A DNA stretch of 64,000 bases from Fontibacterium oligotrophicum (GTDB taxonomy: Bacteria > Pseudomonadota > Alphaproteobacteria > Pelagibacterales > Pelagibacteraceae). Shown here piece after piece: positions 1-9,147 of the stretch. The notes beneath the pieces were generated by a model. The model saw only the letters and a program-made list of their open reading frames with translations, had not been told where the DNA came from and made no database searches. The translations under genes were made by a program, and so were the position numbers. The stretch is from NCBI GenBank assembly GCA_965235975.1, contig CBDDZZ010000003.1, forward strand, positions 1-64,000, read 5' to 3'. Each line of letters opens with the position of its first letter. Positions within the stretch are counted from its first letter, which is position 1.

Positions 1-85
1 CACCTATCTAAATTTAAGATCTTTATATTTTAAGTAGTCCAGATTTATTTATAATAATCATATTTTATGTATTATATATGCTTTT

Positions 86-717
86 ATGAATAATATTCAT
101 CTAAGCATTTTAGGGTCTGCACCATTTTCAAATATATTAAATGAACTTGAATTTAATAATATCTTAAATGTAACAATAATATTAAATAATAGTAATAAAA
201 AAATATTAGTTAAAATTTTATTTGCTGAGAATTTAAAAATAAAAGAAGTTAAAAATTATCTATTACAAAATGAGCCAATTATTTTATTTTTAAATCATAA
301 AGATTATATAAAAAAAATAATTTAAAGTTACTTGATTTTCATGTGAGTTTGGAACTTCCAATTGAAATTTTATCATTTAAAGAAATCTTAAATATTTTAA
401 TTACAAAATATAATTTTTTTAAAAAATCTAAAATTATTATTAAAGATTATGAAATTGACTCTAATGAACGGTCTATTGCTAAACAAAAAATAAAAGTTAA
501 ACTTACAGAAAAAGAGTTAGAATTAATTTTAGCTCTTAATAATAATAATGGCTTAAATAAATCTTTTTTACTTAAAAGTATTTGGAAACATAGTCTTGAT
601 TTAGAAACTCATGCTTTTGAAACACATCTTCATCGTTTAAGAAAAAAAATTAATAAGTATTTTAAAGATAAAAATTTTATAGTTGAAAGAAATTCTCAAT
701 ATTTTTTGACTAATTAA
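86..717 (+). pseudogene. winged-helix response-regulator-like protein, split by a frameshift
   Basis: Two consecutive frames (86-325 and 343-717) read as one protein if one base is added to the A8 run at 310-317. The first frame then continues smoothly into the second with no stop between them. The N-terminal part (about 80 residues) looks like a small alpha/beta receiver-like domain but I see no phosphoacceptor Asp motif. The C-terminal part is a winged-helix DNA-binding domain of the OmpR/PhoB type: a 'LTEKELELI' helix, then 'ETHAFETHLHRLRKKI' as the recognition helix. It is therefore probably an atypical, phosphorylation-independent regulator. The stop overlaps the stop of the convergent kinase gene by four bases. 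Alternatives are a true pseudogene or a base missing from the homopolymer. The C-terminal fold call is fairly safe; the target genes are unknown. Confidence 0.6.
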
Positions 718-1663
718 TTAAGTCTTGCACCAATTTTTTGAATAATTTTTGCTGCAAGTTTTGATCCTGTTTGAAGACATTTTTTAATATTAGATTTATC
801 TAAATATTCTTTAAGAAATCCTGCTGCAAATAAGTCACCTGCACCTGTTAAATCTAAAACTTTATCAACTTTAATACTTTCACAATTTGTAATTTCATTA
901 TTTAAAATAGCTACACTACCATTTTCACTTCTTGTAATGATAATAAGTTTATTAATATTTTTAAGTTCATTTATACTATCTAGTAAATTATTTTTTTGCA
1001 TTAATTCATTTATTTCATTTTCATTTCCAATTAAAATATTTAAATCATTTTTTAGTAATTTAAAAAAATCCTCTCGATGTCTAGTGACACAAAAAATATC
1101 AGATAAACTCATTGCAATTTTAATGTTATTTTTTTTAGCTAGATTGAATGACATGTTTAAACATTTCTTCACTCATTCCTTTATCCCAAAGGTATCCTTC
1201 TAAGAAAATAATCTCATAATCTTTAATATAATCCTCATTAATATCTTCCTTTGAAAGTTGAGATGAAATACCAAGATAAGTACACATGGTTCTTTCAGAG
1301 TCTGGTGTTATAAAAATAATGGATGCACCCGTTGATAAATTTTCTTCTTTTTCAGAGTAGAGAAAATTTACGTTAATTTTTTCAAGACTTTTTTTATAAA
1401 TTTTTCCAAATTCATCAGAGTTAACTTTGCCTATAAATGATGGGTTTCCTCCAAGATAAGCGATACCTGCCATAGTATTTGCAACAGAACCTCCTGCTTC
1501 AATTTTTTCAATCTTAATTGTATTTTTTAAACTTTCAAATTCATTGTCTTTCAATGAGTTTCATTGAACCTTTGGTAAGATTATTTTTTAATAAAAAATC
1601 ATCATCCACTTTTACAAATACATCAACGATTGCATTGCCGATGCCAAGAATTTTTTTAGACAT
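714..1663 (-). pseudogene. PfkB-family carbohydrate/adenosine-type kinase with two frame breaks
   Basis: Reading from ATG 1663, the frame gives the family N-terminus 'KILGIGNAIVDV' and stops near 1543. A second frame (from about 1554) carries the substrate-binding 'GGSVANTMAGIAYLGG' segment and stops near 1137. The third (to 714) carries the ATP/anion-hole motif 'DLTGAGDLFAAGFL' with the catalytic Asp. Skipping one base near 1549-1551 and one near 1152 restores one protein of about 315 residues, the usual length for the family. Homologues in alphaproteobacteria are usually annotated as adenosine kinase. The start overlaps the nth stop by eight bases (ATGTCTAA), so translation was coupled to nth. 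All motifs survive, so this is either a very recent pseudogene or carries two one-base sequence errors. Confidence 0.75.
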
Positions 1664-2294
1664 TTTTATCTTTATATAGACAAATTTTATTAATTACACA
1701 TTTTGTACAAAGTGGATTTCTAGATTTACAGATATATCTTCCATGCAAAAGGATTAAATGGTGGGCTTTCTTTAAGTATTTATTTGGTAAAATTTTTAAG
1801 AGTTGTTCTTCTACTTGATTTGGATTTTTACCATTTGTAAGACCAGTTCTATTACTTACCCTAAATACATGGGTGTCCACTGCTATGGTTGGTTTATCGA
1901 AGGCAGCGTTTAATACAACGTTTGCAGTTTTTCTACCAACGCCTGGAAGATTTATTAAATCTTCAAAATTATTTGGAACTTTACTTTGATATTTTTCAAC
2001 TAAAATTTTTGAAAGATTATATAAGTTTTTAGCTTTCATATTAAAAAGCCCAATACTTTTAATCATTCTTTTTATTTTTGTAATTCCAAGATCAGCAAAA
2101 TGTTTAGGTGTATAATATTTTTTATAAATATCTTTTGTAACATTATTAACATTTGTGTCTGTGCATTGAGCAGAGAGAACAACGGACGTTAAAAGTGTAA
2201 ATTGATTTCTATATTTAAGTGAAGTTTCTGGATTTTTAATAGACTGATTTAAAAATTGAATAAGTTTTAAGGCCTGTAATTTATTTAATGCCAT
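1656..2294 (-). CDS. nth: endonuclease III (DNA glycosylase/AP lyase)
   Basis: Base-excision-repair enzyme that removes oxidised pyrimidines and cuts the abasic site. At 212 residues it has the normal family length. The helix-hairpin-helix 'LINLPGVGRKTANVVL' carries the catalytic Lys, and 'VDTHVFRVSNR' the catalytic Asp. The C-terminal iron-sulfur loop is present as C-x6-C-x2-C-x5-C ('CKSRNPLCTKCVINKIC'), so it should bind a 4Fe-4S cluster. It lies 21 bases after dapB on the same strand and overlaps the start of the kinase gene downstream, consistent with one dnaJ-dapB-nth-kinase transcript. Confidence 0.95.
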   Translation of the reverse strand: MALNKLQALKLIQFLNQSIKNPETSLKYRNQFTLLTSVVLSAQCTDTNVNNVTKDIYKKYYTPKHFADLGITKIKRMIKSIGLFNMKAKNLYNLSKILVEKYQSKVPNNFEDLINLPGVGRKTANVVLNAAFDKPTIAVDTHVFRVSNRTGLTNGKNPNQVEEQLLKILPNKYLKKAHHLILLHGRYICKSRNPLCTKCVINKICLYKDKNV

Positions 2295-2315
2295 TAAAAA
2301 AGATAAGAATTTTAT

Positions 2316-3089
2316 TTATTTAAGATTAAACATGTCCTGCATATTAAATAAGCCTTTATTTTTTTTACTTATCCATATTGCAGCATTTAATGCTCCATCG
2401 GCAAATAATTCCCTTGAAAAAGCAGTATGCTTTAATTCAATATTTTCAATTTTATTATTATAAATGACTGAGTGTTTGCCAACAGTTTTACCTTTACGCG
2501 TAATAAAGAAATTAACTTTATTATTTTGAAGATTTCCTTTTTTATTTAAGTAAAATTTTCCTTTTAATTTATCTAAGTTTTTGCCTTTTCCTTTTGCAAC
2601 AGCATTTGCTAGCATAAGCGCAGTGCCCGATGGATAATCTATTTTTGCTTTATGGTGATTATCTGAAATGCCAATTTGATAATCATTTGGGATTTTTTTT
2701 GTTAAAATTTTTGTAATATATTCAAGTAAATTTATTCCTAAACTCATATTACCTGATTTAAATATAGCAATTTTTTTTGAGTAGTTTTTTATTATATTTT
2801 CATCTTTTTTTGTAAAACCAGTTGTTCCAATGATAACTTTTTTCTTTAATTTTTTTGCAAAATTTAAAATTTCAATTGAAGATTTTGGTCTTGAAAAGTC
2901 GATGATAACATCGGTTTTTTTAAAAGCTTCTAGGCTATTATTTTGTATTTTGATGCCTTTAATTTTTTTTCCAACTTTAAGGTCAGTTAAACTGTAAAGT
3001 TTTAAATTTTTATTTTTTGATATTCGGTTAATTAATATCTGACCCATACGACCAAGGGCACCTGTTATAGTGATATTAATTTTTTTCAT
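2316..3089 (-). CDS. dapB: 4-hydroxy-tetrahydrodipicolinate reductase
   Basis: NAD(P)H-dependent step of lysine and meso-diaminopimelate synthesis, feeding peptidoglycan and protein. I take ATG 3089 as start because it shares a base with the dnaJ stop (TAATG) and puts the Rossmann motif 'GALGRMG' at residues 10-16. An upstream TTG at 3104 would add five residues inside dnaJ and is less likely. The substrate loop 'DNHHKAKIDYPSGTAL' (about residues 143-158) carries the catalytic His pair, Lys and the SGT anion site. Length is 257 residues, slightly below typical. Placement directly after dnaJ is common in alphaproteobacteria. Confidence 0.95.
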   Translation of the reverse strand: MKKINITITGALGRMGQILINRISKNKNLKLYSLTDLKVGKKIKGIKIQNNSLEAFKKTDVIIDFSRPKSSIEILNFAKKLKKKVIIGTTGFTKKDENIIKNYSKKIAIFKSGNMSLGINLLEYITKILTKKIPNDYQIGISDNHHKAKIDYPSGTALMLANAVAKGKGKNLDKLKGKFYLNKKGNLQNNKVNFFITRKGKTVGKHSVIYNNKIENIELKHTAFSRELFADGALNAAIWISKKNKGLFNMQDMFNLK

Positions 3090-4231
3090 TAACCGCCGCT
3101 CCAAAATTTTTTAGCTTTATTAAAAAAATTTTTTATTTCAGAGTTATTATCTAAATCTTCTAAAGATTTAAATTTTAGGAGCAAGTCTTTTTGTTCTTTG
3201 CTTAAAGACTCTGGAATTATCACATTAGTTTCAAGGTAAAGATCACCAAATTCATTTTCTCTTAAAATTGGCATTCCTTTACCCTTTAATCTAAATTGTT
3301 TTCCAGATTGAGTTCCTTCTGGAATTTTAACCTTTGATTTTCCACCATCGATGGTTGGAACTTCAATTTCAGCACCAAGTGCTGCATCAGTCATAGAGAT
3401 GGGTAATTTATAGTATAAATTTTCCTCAGATCTTTGAAAAATTTTATGTTTTTGAACATTAATTAAAACATAAAGATCACCATTGGATCCTCCTCTGTAA
3501 CCTGCATCACCTTTGCCAGATAATCTCATTTGTGTGCCATCATCAACTCCCTTTGGAATTTGAATGGATAGATTTTTTTTAGTTTTAACTGCGCCAGATC
3601 CCCTGCAATCTTTACAAGGATTTGATAACATTTCTCCATCTCCACCGCAGTCAGGACAAGTTTGTTGTAGTGTAAAAAAACCTTGTTGTGTTCTAACTTT
3701 TCCATAGCCATCGCAAGTTGAGCATTTTTTTGGTTTTGAGCCAGGTTCAGCTCCACTTCCAGAACATTTTTCACATTTTTCGTTCGATGATAAATTTATA
3801 GTTTGTTTTTTTCCAAAATAAGCCTCTTCTAAACTTACTTCTAAATTAATTTTTAAATCTGATCCTCTATTAGATCTTGATTTTTTAGATCGCCCTCCAC
3901 CTCGACCAGAGCCCATAAAGTCTCCAAAAAAATCATCAAAGATGTCAGAAAATCCCCCAGTTTCAAATCCACCAAAATCAAATCCACCTGCACCTCCGCC
4001 CCCGCCTTCAAAGGCAGAATGGCCAAACTGATCGTAGGAAGATTTTTTTTTAGGATCTGATAAAACTTGATAAGCTTCGGAGGCTTCTTTAAATTTGGAT
4101 TCTGCAGTTTTATCACCTTGATTTCGATCAGGGTGATGTTTCATTGCTAAAGTTCTGTATGCTTTTTTTATTTCCTCAGGAGATGCTTTTTTATTTATGC
4201 CAAGAATATCATAGTAGTCCTTTTTAGGCAT
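3089..4231 (-). CDS. dnaJ: chaperone protein DnaJ (Hsp40)
   Basis: Co-chaperone that delivers unfolded clients to DnaK and stimulates its ATPase. All standard parts are present in order: J domain with the HPD motif in 'KHHPDRNQG' (about residues 32-38), a long Gly/Phe-rich linker (about residues 74-120), four CxxCxGxG-type zinc-finger repeats (about 150-220), and the C-terminal client-binding domain. Length is 380 residues, normal. It follows dnaK by 30 bases on the same strand and shares its stop with the dapB start, so it is expected to be in the dnaK transcript. Confidence 0.97.
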   Translation of the reverse strand: MPKKDYYDILGINKKASPEEIKKAYRTLAMKHHPDRNQGDKTAESKFKEASEAYQVLSDPKKKSSYDQFGHSAFEGGGGGAGGFDFGGFETGGFSDIFDDFFGDFMGSGRGGGRSKKSRSNRGSDLKINLEVSLEEAYFGKKQTINLSSNEKCEKCSGSGAEPGSKPKKCSTCDGYGKVRTQQGFFTLQQTCPDCGGDGEMLSNPCKDCRGSGAVKTKKNLSIQIPKGVDDGTQMRLSGKGDAGYRGGSNGDLYVLINVQKHKIFQRSEENLYYKLPISMTDAALGAEIEVPTIDGGKSKVKIPEGTQSGKQFRLKGKGMPILRENEFGDLYLETNVIIPESLSKEQKDLLLKFKSLEDLDNNSEIKNFFNKAKKFWSGG

Positions 4232-4261
4232 ATTAAACCAGGTTTAAAAGCTAATGAATGA

Positions 4262-6175
4262 TTAGCCTGTTTTTTTGTTATCGTCTTTTACTTCTTCAAA
4301 CTCTGCATCAACGACATCTTTTTTGTCCTCTGGTTTAGCATCACCTTTATTATCCTCAGGTTTTTCTTGCTGAGCTTTATAAATTGCTTCACCTAATTTC
4401 ATAGAAGAAGTCATGAGTTGCTGAGTTTTAGTCTTAATATCTTCAGTTTTGTCAGATTTAATCGCCTCTTTTAAATCTTCCATATCTTTTTCAATTGCTT
4501 TTTTATCTGTTTCAGAAATTTTGCTTCCATGTTCTTTTAAACTTTGTTCAGTTGAAGCAATTAAAGAGTCTGCATGGTTTTTTGCATCCACCTCTTCTCT
4601 TTTCTTTTTATCAGCTTCTTTATTAGCTTCTGCTTCTTTAACCATTTTTTGAATTTCTTCATCGGTTAAGCCGCCTGATGCTTGAATTTGAATTTTTTGC
4701 TCTTTTCCAGTTCCTTTATCTTTTGCTGAAACGTTTACAATTCCGTTTGCATCAATATCAAAGGTTACTTCAATTTGAGGAACTCCCCTTGGAGCAGGTG
4801 CAATTCCAGTTAATTCAAAATTACCAAGTAATTTATTATCATTTGCCATTTCTCTTTCTCCTTGGAAAACTCTAATGGTCACTGCTGGCTGATTATTTTC
4901 TGCAGTTGAAAATACTTGGCTTTTTTTAGTTGGGATGGTTGTGTTTTTATCAATTAATCTTGTAAATACTCCACCTAAAGTTTCAATACCTAAAGATAAA
5001 GGAGTAACATCAAGAAGAAGCACATCTTTTACATCTCCTTGTAATACACCCGCTTGAACAGCTGCACCTAAGGCAACAACTTCATCAGGATTCACACTTT
5101 GATTTGGTTCTTTACCAAAGAAACTTTTTACAGTTTCAACAACTTTTGGCATTCTTGTCATTCCACCAACAAGAATAACTTCATTAATTTCAGATGCTGT
5201 GTAACCAGAGTCTTTTAGTGCAATTTTGCAAGGCTCAATTGTTTTTTCAATTAATTTTGCAGTTAAAGCTTCTAATTTTGCCCTTGTGATTTTCATATTC
5301 ACATGTTTTGGACCCGTTTTATCTGCAGTAATGAATGGTAAATTTACCTCTGTCTGTGCAGAAGAAGATAATTCAATTTTAGCTTTTTCAGCAGCTTCTC
5401 TAATTCTTTGCAAAGCTAATTTGTCAGTTTTTAAATTAATACCACTTTCTTTTTTAAATTCTTCAATAATATAATCTGTAACTACTGCATCAAAATCATC
5501 ACCACCTAAAGAAGTATTTCCATTTGTAGATTTAACTTCAAAAACTCCATCACCTAATTCAAGAACGGATATATCAAATGTTCCGCCTCCTAAATCATAT
5601 ACAGCAATGGTTTTTGCTTTTTTCTTATCAAGACCATAAGCAAGCGCTGCTGCAGTTGGTTCATTTATAATTCTTAAAACTTCAAGACCTGCAATTTTAC
5701 CAGCATCTTTAGTTGCTTGTCTTTGGGCATCATTAAAATAAGCTGGAACTGTGATGACTGCTTGCTTTACTTCGCTGCCTAAATATTTTTCAGCAGACTC
5801 TTTCATCTTCATTAAAGTAAAAGCAGATATTTGACTTGGTGAATATTTTTTATCACGAGACTGAACCCAAGCATCTGTTCCATTATCAGATTTGATAACT
5901 TTGTAAGGAAGTCCCTGAATATCTTTTTTTAAATTAGAATCATCAAAACTTTTGCCAATTAATCTTTTAACTGAAAAAAAAGTATTTTCAGGATTTGTAA
6001 CCGCCTGTCTTTTTGCAGGAAGACCTACTAATTTTTCACCAGATTCAGTGAATGCAACAATTGATGGAGTTGTTCGAACTCCTTCAGCATTTTCTAATAC
6101 TTTTGGCTGCGCACCATCCATAATGGCAACGCATGAGTTTGTAGTTCCTAAATCTATTCCAATTATTTTTGACAT
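4262..6175 (-). CDS. dnaK: molecular chaperone DnaK (Hsp70)
   Basis: ATP-driven protein-folding chaperone acting in the cytoplasm with DnaJ and GrpE. The nucleotide-binding domain starts with 'GIDLGTTNSCVA' and contains 'DLGGGTFDISVLELG'. The interdomain linker 'DVLLLDVTPLSLGIET' is intact, as is the substrate-binding beta domain with its helical lid. The C-terminus is acidic and ends with an EFEEV-containing tail, as in other bacteria. Length is 637 residues, typical. A 116-base gap separates it from grpE upstream, enough for its own promoter. Confidence 0.98.
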   Translation of the reverse strand: MSKIIGIDLGTTNSCVAIMDGAQPKVLENAEGVRTTPSIVAFTESGEKLVGLPAKRQAVTNPENTFFSVKRLIGKSFDDSNLKKDIQGLPYKVIKSDNGTDAWVQSRDKKYSPSQISAFTLMKMKESAEKYLGSEVKQAVITVPAYFNDAQRQATKDAGKIAGLEVLRIINEPTAAALAYGLDKKKAKTIAVYDLGGGTFDISVLELGDGVFEVKSTNGNTSLGGDDFDAVVTDYIIEEFKKESGINLKTDKLALQRIREAAEKAKIELSSSAQTEVNLPFITADKTGPKHVNMKITRAKLEALTAKLIEKTIEPCKIALKDSGYTASEINEVILVGGMTRMPKVVETVKSFFGKEPNQSVNPDEVVALGAAVQAGVLQGDVKDVLLLDVTPLSLGIETLGGVFTRLIDKNTTIPTKKSQVFSTAENNQPAVTIRVFQGEREMANDNKLLGNFELTGIAPAPRGVPQIEVTFDIDANGIVNVSAKDKGTGKEQKIQIQASGGLTDEEIQKMVKEAEANKEADKKKREEVDAKNHADSLIASTEQSLKEHGSKISETDKKAIEKDMEDLKEAIKSDKTEDIKTKTQQLMTSSMKLGEAIYKAQQEKPEDNKGDAKPEDKKDVVDAEFEEVKDDNKKTG

Positions 6176-6291
6176 AAAATTCTATTTTTTATTAATTTGT
6201 TAGACCTATGTGGTGCTTAATTTAAAGATTACAACCTTTAAGGCTTAATTTTTTTAACTTAAAAACCCTTAATTTATTTGACTTTATTACC

Positions 6292-6888
6292 TTATGAATT
6301 GGTATTCGTCTTTTTTTTTGAGATAGATACAAGGGCTGGTCTTAAAAGACGGTCATTTAACATATAACCCTTTTGAATCTCATTAATCACCATTCCATCT
6401 TCCTGTTCGCTTTCAACTTCGTTTAAGGCTTGATGAAAATTAGGATCAAATTTTTTACCAACAGATTCAAAGGATTTAATTCCATTTTTATCAAAGCTAC
6501 TAATTAGTTCTTTTTCAATAAGCTCTATGCCTAGCATTGTATCTTTAAATTCGTCTGATTTAAATTTAGGGTCATCTTTAAATAAAACAAATGCTCTTTC
6601 TAAATTATCAGCAAGGTTTAGAATTTCTCTTGCAAAGGAAGAAGAGCTATATTTGATCAAGTCTTCCCTTTCTTTTTCGTGAATTTTTCTAAGGTTTTGG
6701 TTTTCAGCTAAAGAACGCAGGAGTTTGTCATTTAATTCTTCAATTTTTTTTTCAAGATTATTTTCTAGATTCTCTTCAATATTATTTTCTAAATTATTTT
6801 CAACATTAGGTTCGGTCCCATTATTTTCTGGGGTATCAATTTTTGTCTCTTGATCTTTAATAGGAGTGGTTTCTTCTTTGTTGTTCAT
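6292..6888 (-). CDS. grpE: nucleotide exchange factor GrpE
   Basis: Releases ADP from DnaK to reset the chaperone cycle. An acidic, repetitive Asn/Glu-rich N-terminal tail (about residues 1-50, with repeated 'NNLE' units) precedes the long dimerisation coiled coil. The C-terminal beta domain then ends in the conserved 'GYMLNDRLLRPALVSIS'. I choose ATG 6888; an in-frame TTG at 6909 would add seven residues that look like untranslated leader. Length is 198 residues, normal. It is transcribed towards dnaK and diverges from rph, leaving 78 bases between the two starts for both promoters. Confidence 0.95.
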   Translation of the reverse strand: MNNKEETTPIKDQETKIDTPENNGTEPNVENNLENNIEENLENNLEKKIEELNDKLLRSLAENQNLRKIHEKEREDLIKYSSSSFAREILNLADNLERAFVLFKDDPKFKSDEFKDTMLGIELIEKELISSFDKNGIKSFESVGKKFDPNFHQALNEVESEQEDGMVINEIQKGYMLNDRLLRPALVSISKKKTNTNS

Positions 6889-6966
6889 AAGACTATATAA
6901 TTTAAGCAATACTTTATAATTTTTTTGTCATATATAGGTACTATATTTTAGATTTCTAGCTTTATT

Positions 6967-7683
6967 ATGAGAAAAGATAACAGAGATAATCTTAGTTTAA
7001 GAAAAATTGAGATAATTCCAAATTTTATTAAAAATTCTGAAGGTTCATGCCTTGTTAGATTTGGCGAAACTCAAGTAGTTTGTACTGCTTCAGTGGATAC
7101 AAAAGTTCCAAGGTGGCTTGTTGGTTCTGGAAAAGGGTGGGTCACAGCAGAATATGGAATGTTACCAAGGTCAACCCATGAAAGAATGAGAAGAGAGGCA
7201 GCAGTTGGTAAAATTGGCGGCAGAACATCTGAAATTCAAAGATTAATTGGGAGGTCGTTAAGAGCTGTTGTTGATTTAGGATTATTAAATGAAAAATTAA
7301 TTACTATAGATTGTGACGTACTAACTGCAGATGGCGGAACAAGAACAGCTGCTATCACAGGCGGCTTTGTTGCGTTAAAACTATGTATAGATCATTTACT
7401 TAGACAAAAAGAGATTAAAACAAATCCAATACAGCAATATATTGCAGCTATAAGCTGCGGGATCGTAGATGGTAAAATTTTATTAGATTTAAATTATGAA
7501 GAGGACAGTAAGGCAGAAATTGATGCTAATTTTGTTATCACAGAGAATATGCAGATTGTTGAAATCCAAGCAACAGGAGAGAGAAAAACATTTTCAGATG
7601 AAGAGTTAAATGAAATGTTAAAAATTTCAAAAAGTGGGATTAAAGAAATAATACAACAGCAAAAGTCTTGTTTTGGAAAATAA
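6967..7683 (+). CDS. rph: ribonuclease PH
   Basis: Phosphorolytic 3'-5' exoribonuclease that trims tRNA 3' ends. At 238 residues it has the family length. The RNase PH core is seen in 'GWVTAEYGMLPRSTHER' and in 'EIQRLIGRSLRAVVDL', with the phosphate-binding Arg residues retained. 'IDCDVLTADGGTRTAAITG' is the diagnostic signature. It starts the rph-rdgB-rsmI run, and the next gene starts within its last 11 bases. No obvious purine-rich ribosome site precedes the ATG. Confidence 0.96.
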   Translation: MRKDNRDNLSLRKIEIIPNFIKNSEGSCLVRFGETQVVCTASVDTKVPRWLVGSGKGWVTAEYGMLPRSTHERMRREAAVGKIGGRTSEIQRLIGRSLRAVVDLGLLNEKLITIDCDVLTADGGTRTAAITGGFVALKLCIDHLLRQKEIKTNPIQQYIAAISCGIVDGKILLDLNYEEDSKAEIDANFVITENMQIVEIQATGERKTFSDEELNEMLKISKSGIKEIIQQQKSCFGK

Positions 7684-8290
7684 GTTAAGTAATTTAAAAA
7701 ATATTAAATCTTTATTGATTGCAACAAACAATAAAGGAAAACTTTTAGAAATAAAAAAATTACTGCCAAAACATATTACTTTTTATAGCCCTAAAGATTT
7801 TAATATTTCAGAGCCTATTGAGAATGCAAAAACATTTGAAGGAAATGCTGCAATAAAAGCAAAATACTGCGCAAAGCAATCTAAATTAATATCTTTATCT
7901 GATGATTCTGGACTTGAAGTTTTAAGTTTAAATGGAGAACCCGGAGTTTACTCAGCTCGTTGGGCAGGCAAAAATAAAGATTTTAAATTAGCAATTAAAA
8001 AAGTTTACTCAAAAATAAAGAAAAAAAATAAGTTAAAGAAATTAAATGCTGCTCGCTTTTATTGTTCCTTAGCTATCGCTTTTCCAAATGGAAGATACAA
8101 AACTTTTAGTGGAACGGTTAGTGGTAAAATTTCAGATAAACCTAGGGGTAATAACGGATTTGGTTATGATCCTATATTTATTCCAAATGGATATAAAAAA
8201 ACCTTTGGCGAGATGAAGGCTGATTTTAAAGATAAAATAAGTCATCGTTATAAAGCATTTAGTAAAATAAAAAGATATTTTAAATATTAA
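7673..8290 (+). CDS. rdgB: dITP/XTP pyrophosphatase (Ham1/RdgB)
   Basis: House-cleaning enzyme that hydrolyses non-canonical purine triphosphates to monophosphates. The N-terminal 'LLIATNNKGKLLEI' is the family signature, with the SDDSGLEV metal/catalytic motif near residue 75 and 'NGFGYDPIFIP' towards the C-terminus. The start used here is TTG at 7673, overlapping rph by 11 bases. An internal TTG closer to 'IATNNKGK' would give the shorter N-terminus seen in many homologues, so the exact start is uncertain. It lies between rph and rsmI with almost no spacing. Confidence 0.93.
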   Translation: MENKLSNLKNIKSLLIATNNKGKLLEIKKLLPKHITFYSPKDFNISEPIENAKTFEGNAAIKAKYCAKQSKLISLSDDSGLEVLSLNGEPGVYSARWAGKNKDFKLAIKKVYSKIKKKNKLKKLNAARFYCSLAIAFPNGRYKTFSGTVSGKISDKPRGNNGFGYDPIFIPNGYKKTFGEMKADFKDKISHRYKAFSKIKRYFKY

Positions 8291-8292
8291 TT

Positions 8293-9147
8293 ATGGAAAA
8301 TATTAAGTTTATAGATCAAAATTTAGAAAAGGGTCTTTACTTGGTTTCAACGCCCATTGGAAATTTAGCAGATATTACCATTCGTGCTTTAAATATTTTA
8401 AAAAAATCAGATATTATTTTATGTGAGGATAAACGAGTTTCAAAAAAATTATTAGATTATTATGATATTAAAGGTCAATTATTTTCCTATCATAAATTTA
8501 ATGAAAAAGAGTCTGTTGAAAAAATATTAGAAATTTTTAAAAAAAATAAAATAGTATCACTCATCAGTGATGCAGGAACTCCTTTAATATCTGATCCTGG
8601 CAAAATATTAATTAATGAAATTGAAAAAAATAATATAAAGATTATTCCAATTCCAGGACCTTCCGCTGTAACAGCTGCTTTTAGTCTTGCAGGTTATAGT
8701 GATGATTATTATTTTTTTGGATTTCTACCTAAAAAATTAGGAGAGAGAAAAAAAGTCTATGAACAATTTTCAAATCTAGACAGTTCTATCATTATTTTTT
8801 TGCCAGCAAGAGACTTAGTTTTAATCATTAAAGAAATGAAAGAGTTCCTTGGAGATAGGCAGATTACAGTTGCTAAAGAAATTACCAAAATTCATGAGAA
8901 TATTATTAAAGGAAACTTGGATAGTATTTTAGATAAAATTAAACCTATTGTTCTAAAAGGTGAGGTGACAATAGTATTGTCTTCTGAGGCGAATAAAAAT
9001 AAAGATCAAAATGCTGATATAAATAAAGAAATTTTAGATTTATCAAAAAAAATGAAAACAGCGGATCTTGCTAAATATTTATCTAAAAAATTTAAATTTT
9101 CTAAAAAAGAAATATATCAAAAAATTTTAATGTTTAATAAAAAATAA
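8293..9147 (+). CDS. rsmI: 16S rRNA (cytidine-1402 2'-O) methyltransferase
   Basis: SAM-dependent methyltransferase acting on C1402 in the ribosomal decoding centre. The tetrapyrrole-methylase fold is shown by 'LVSTPIGNLADITIRAL', 'CEDKRVSKKLLDYY', 'SLISDAGTPLISDPG' and the 'PIPGPSAVTAA' loop, all in the family order. Length is 284 residues, normal. It starts two bases after rdgB, and its stop shares a base with the start of the BON-domain gene. In many alphaproteobacteria rsmI is also followed by an outer-membrane lipoprotein gene. Confidence 0.95.
   Translation: MENIKFIDQNLEKGLYLVSTPIGNLADITIRALNILKKSDIILCEDKRVSKKLLDYYDIKGQLFSYHKFNEKESVEKILEIFKKNKIVSLISDAGTPLISDPGKILINEIEKNNIKIIPIPGPSAVTAAFSLAGYSDDYYFFGFLPKKLGERKKVYEQFSNLDSSIIIFLPARDLVLIIKEMKEFLGDRQITVAKEITKIHENIIKGNLDSILDKIKPIVLKGEVTIVLSSEANKNKDQNADINKEILDLSKKMKTADLAKYLSKKFKFSKKEIYQKILMFNKK

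Noticed and set aside
1550..1568. Perfect 8-base inverted repeat TTCAATGA with a three-base spacer near a frame break in the kinase gene
   Set aside because: It lies inside coding sequence, is not followed by a T tract, and can be explained by codon content. It may however promote replication slippage.
4449..6203. Several open frames on the plus strand through dnaK, and similar antisense frames in maeB, infB and pnp
   Set aside because: They are shadows of strong coding frames on the other strand, with no domains and low-complexity composition.
6208..6234. Possible heat-shock (sigma32-type) promoter before dnaK: TTGTAA and CCACAT on the minus strand, 15-base spacing
   Set aside because: Only the CCACAT part resembles the CCCCAT core, the upstream element is poor, and no CIRCE repeat is present. 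Too weak to list as a feature.
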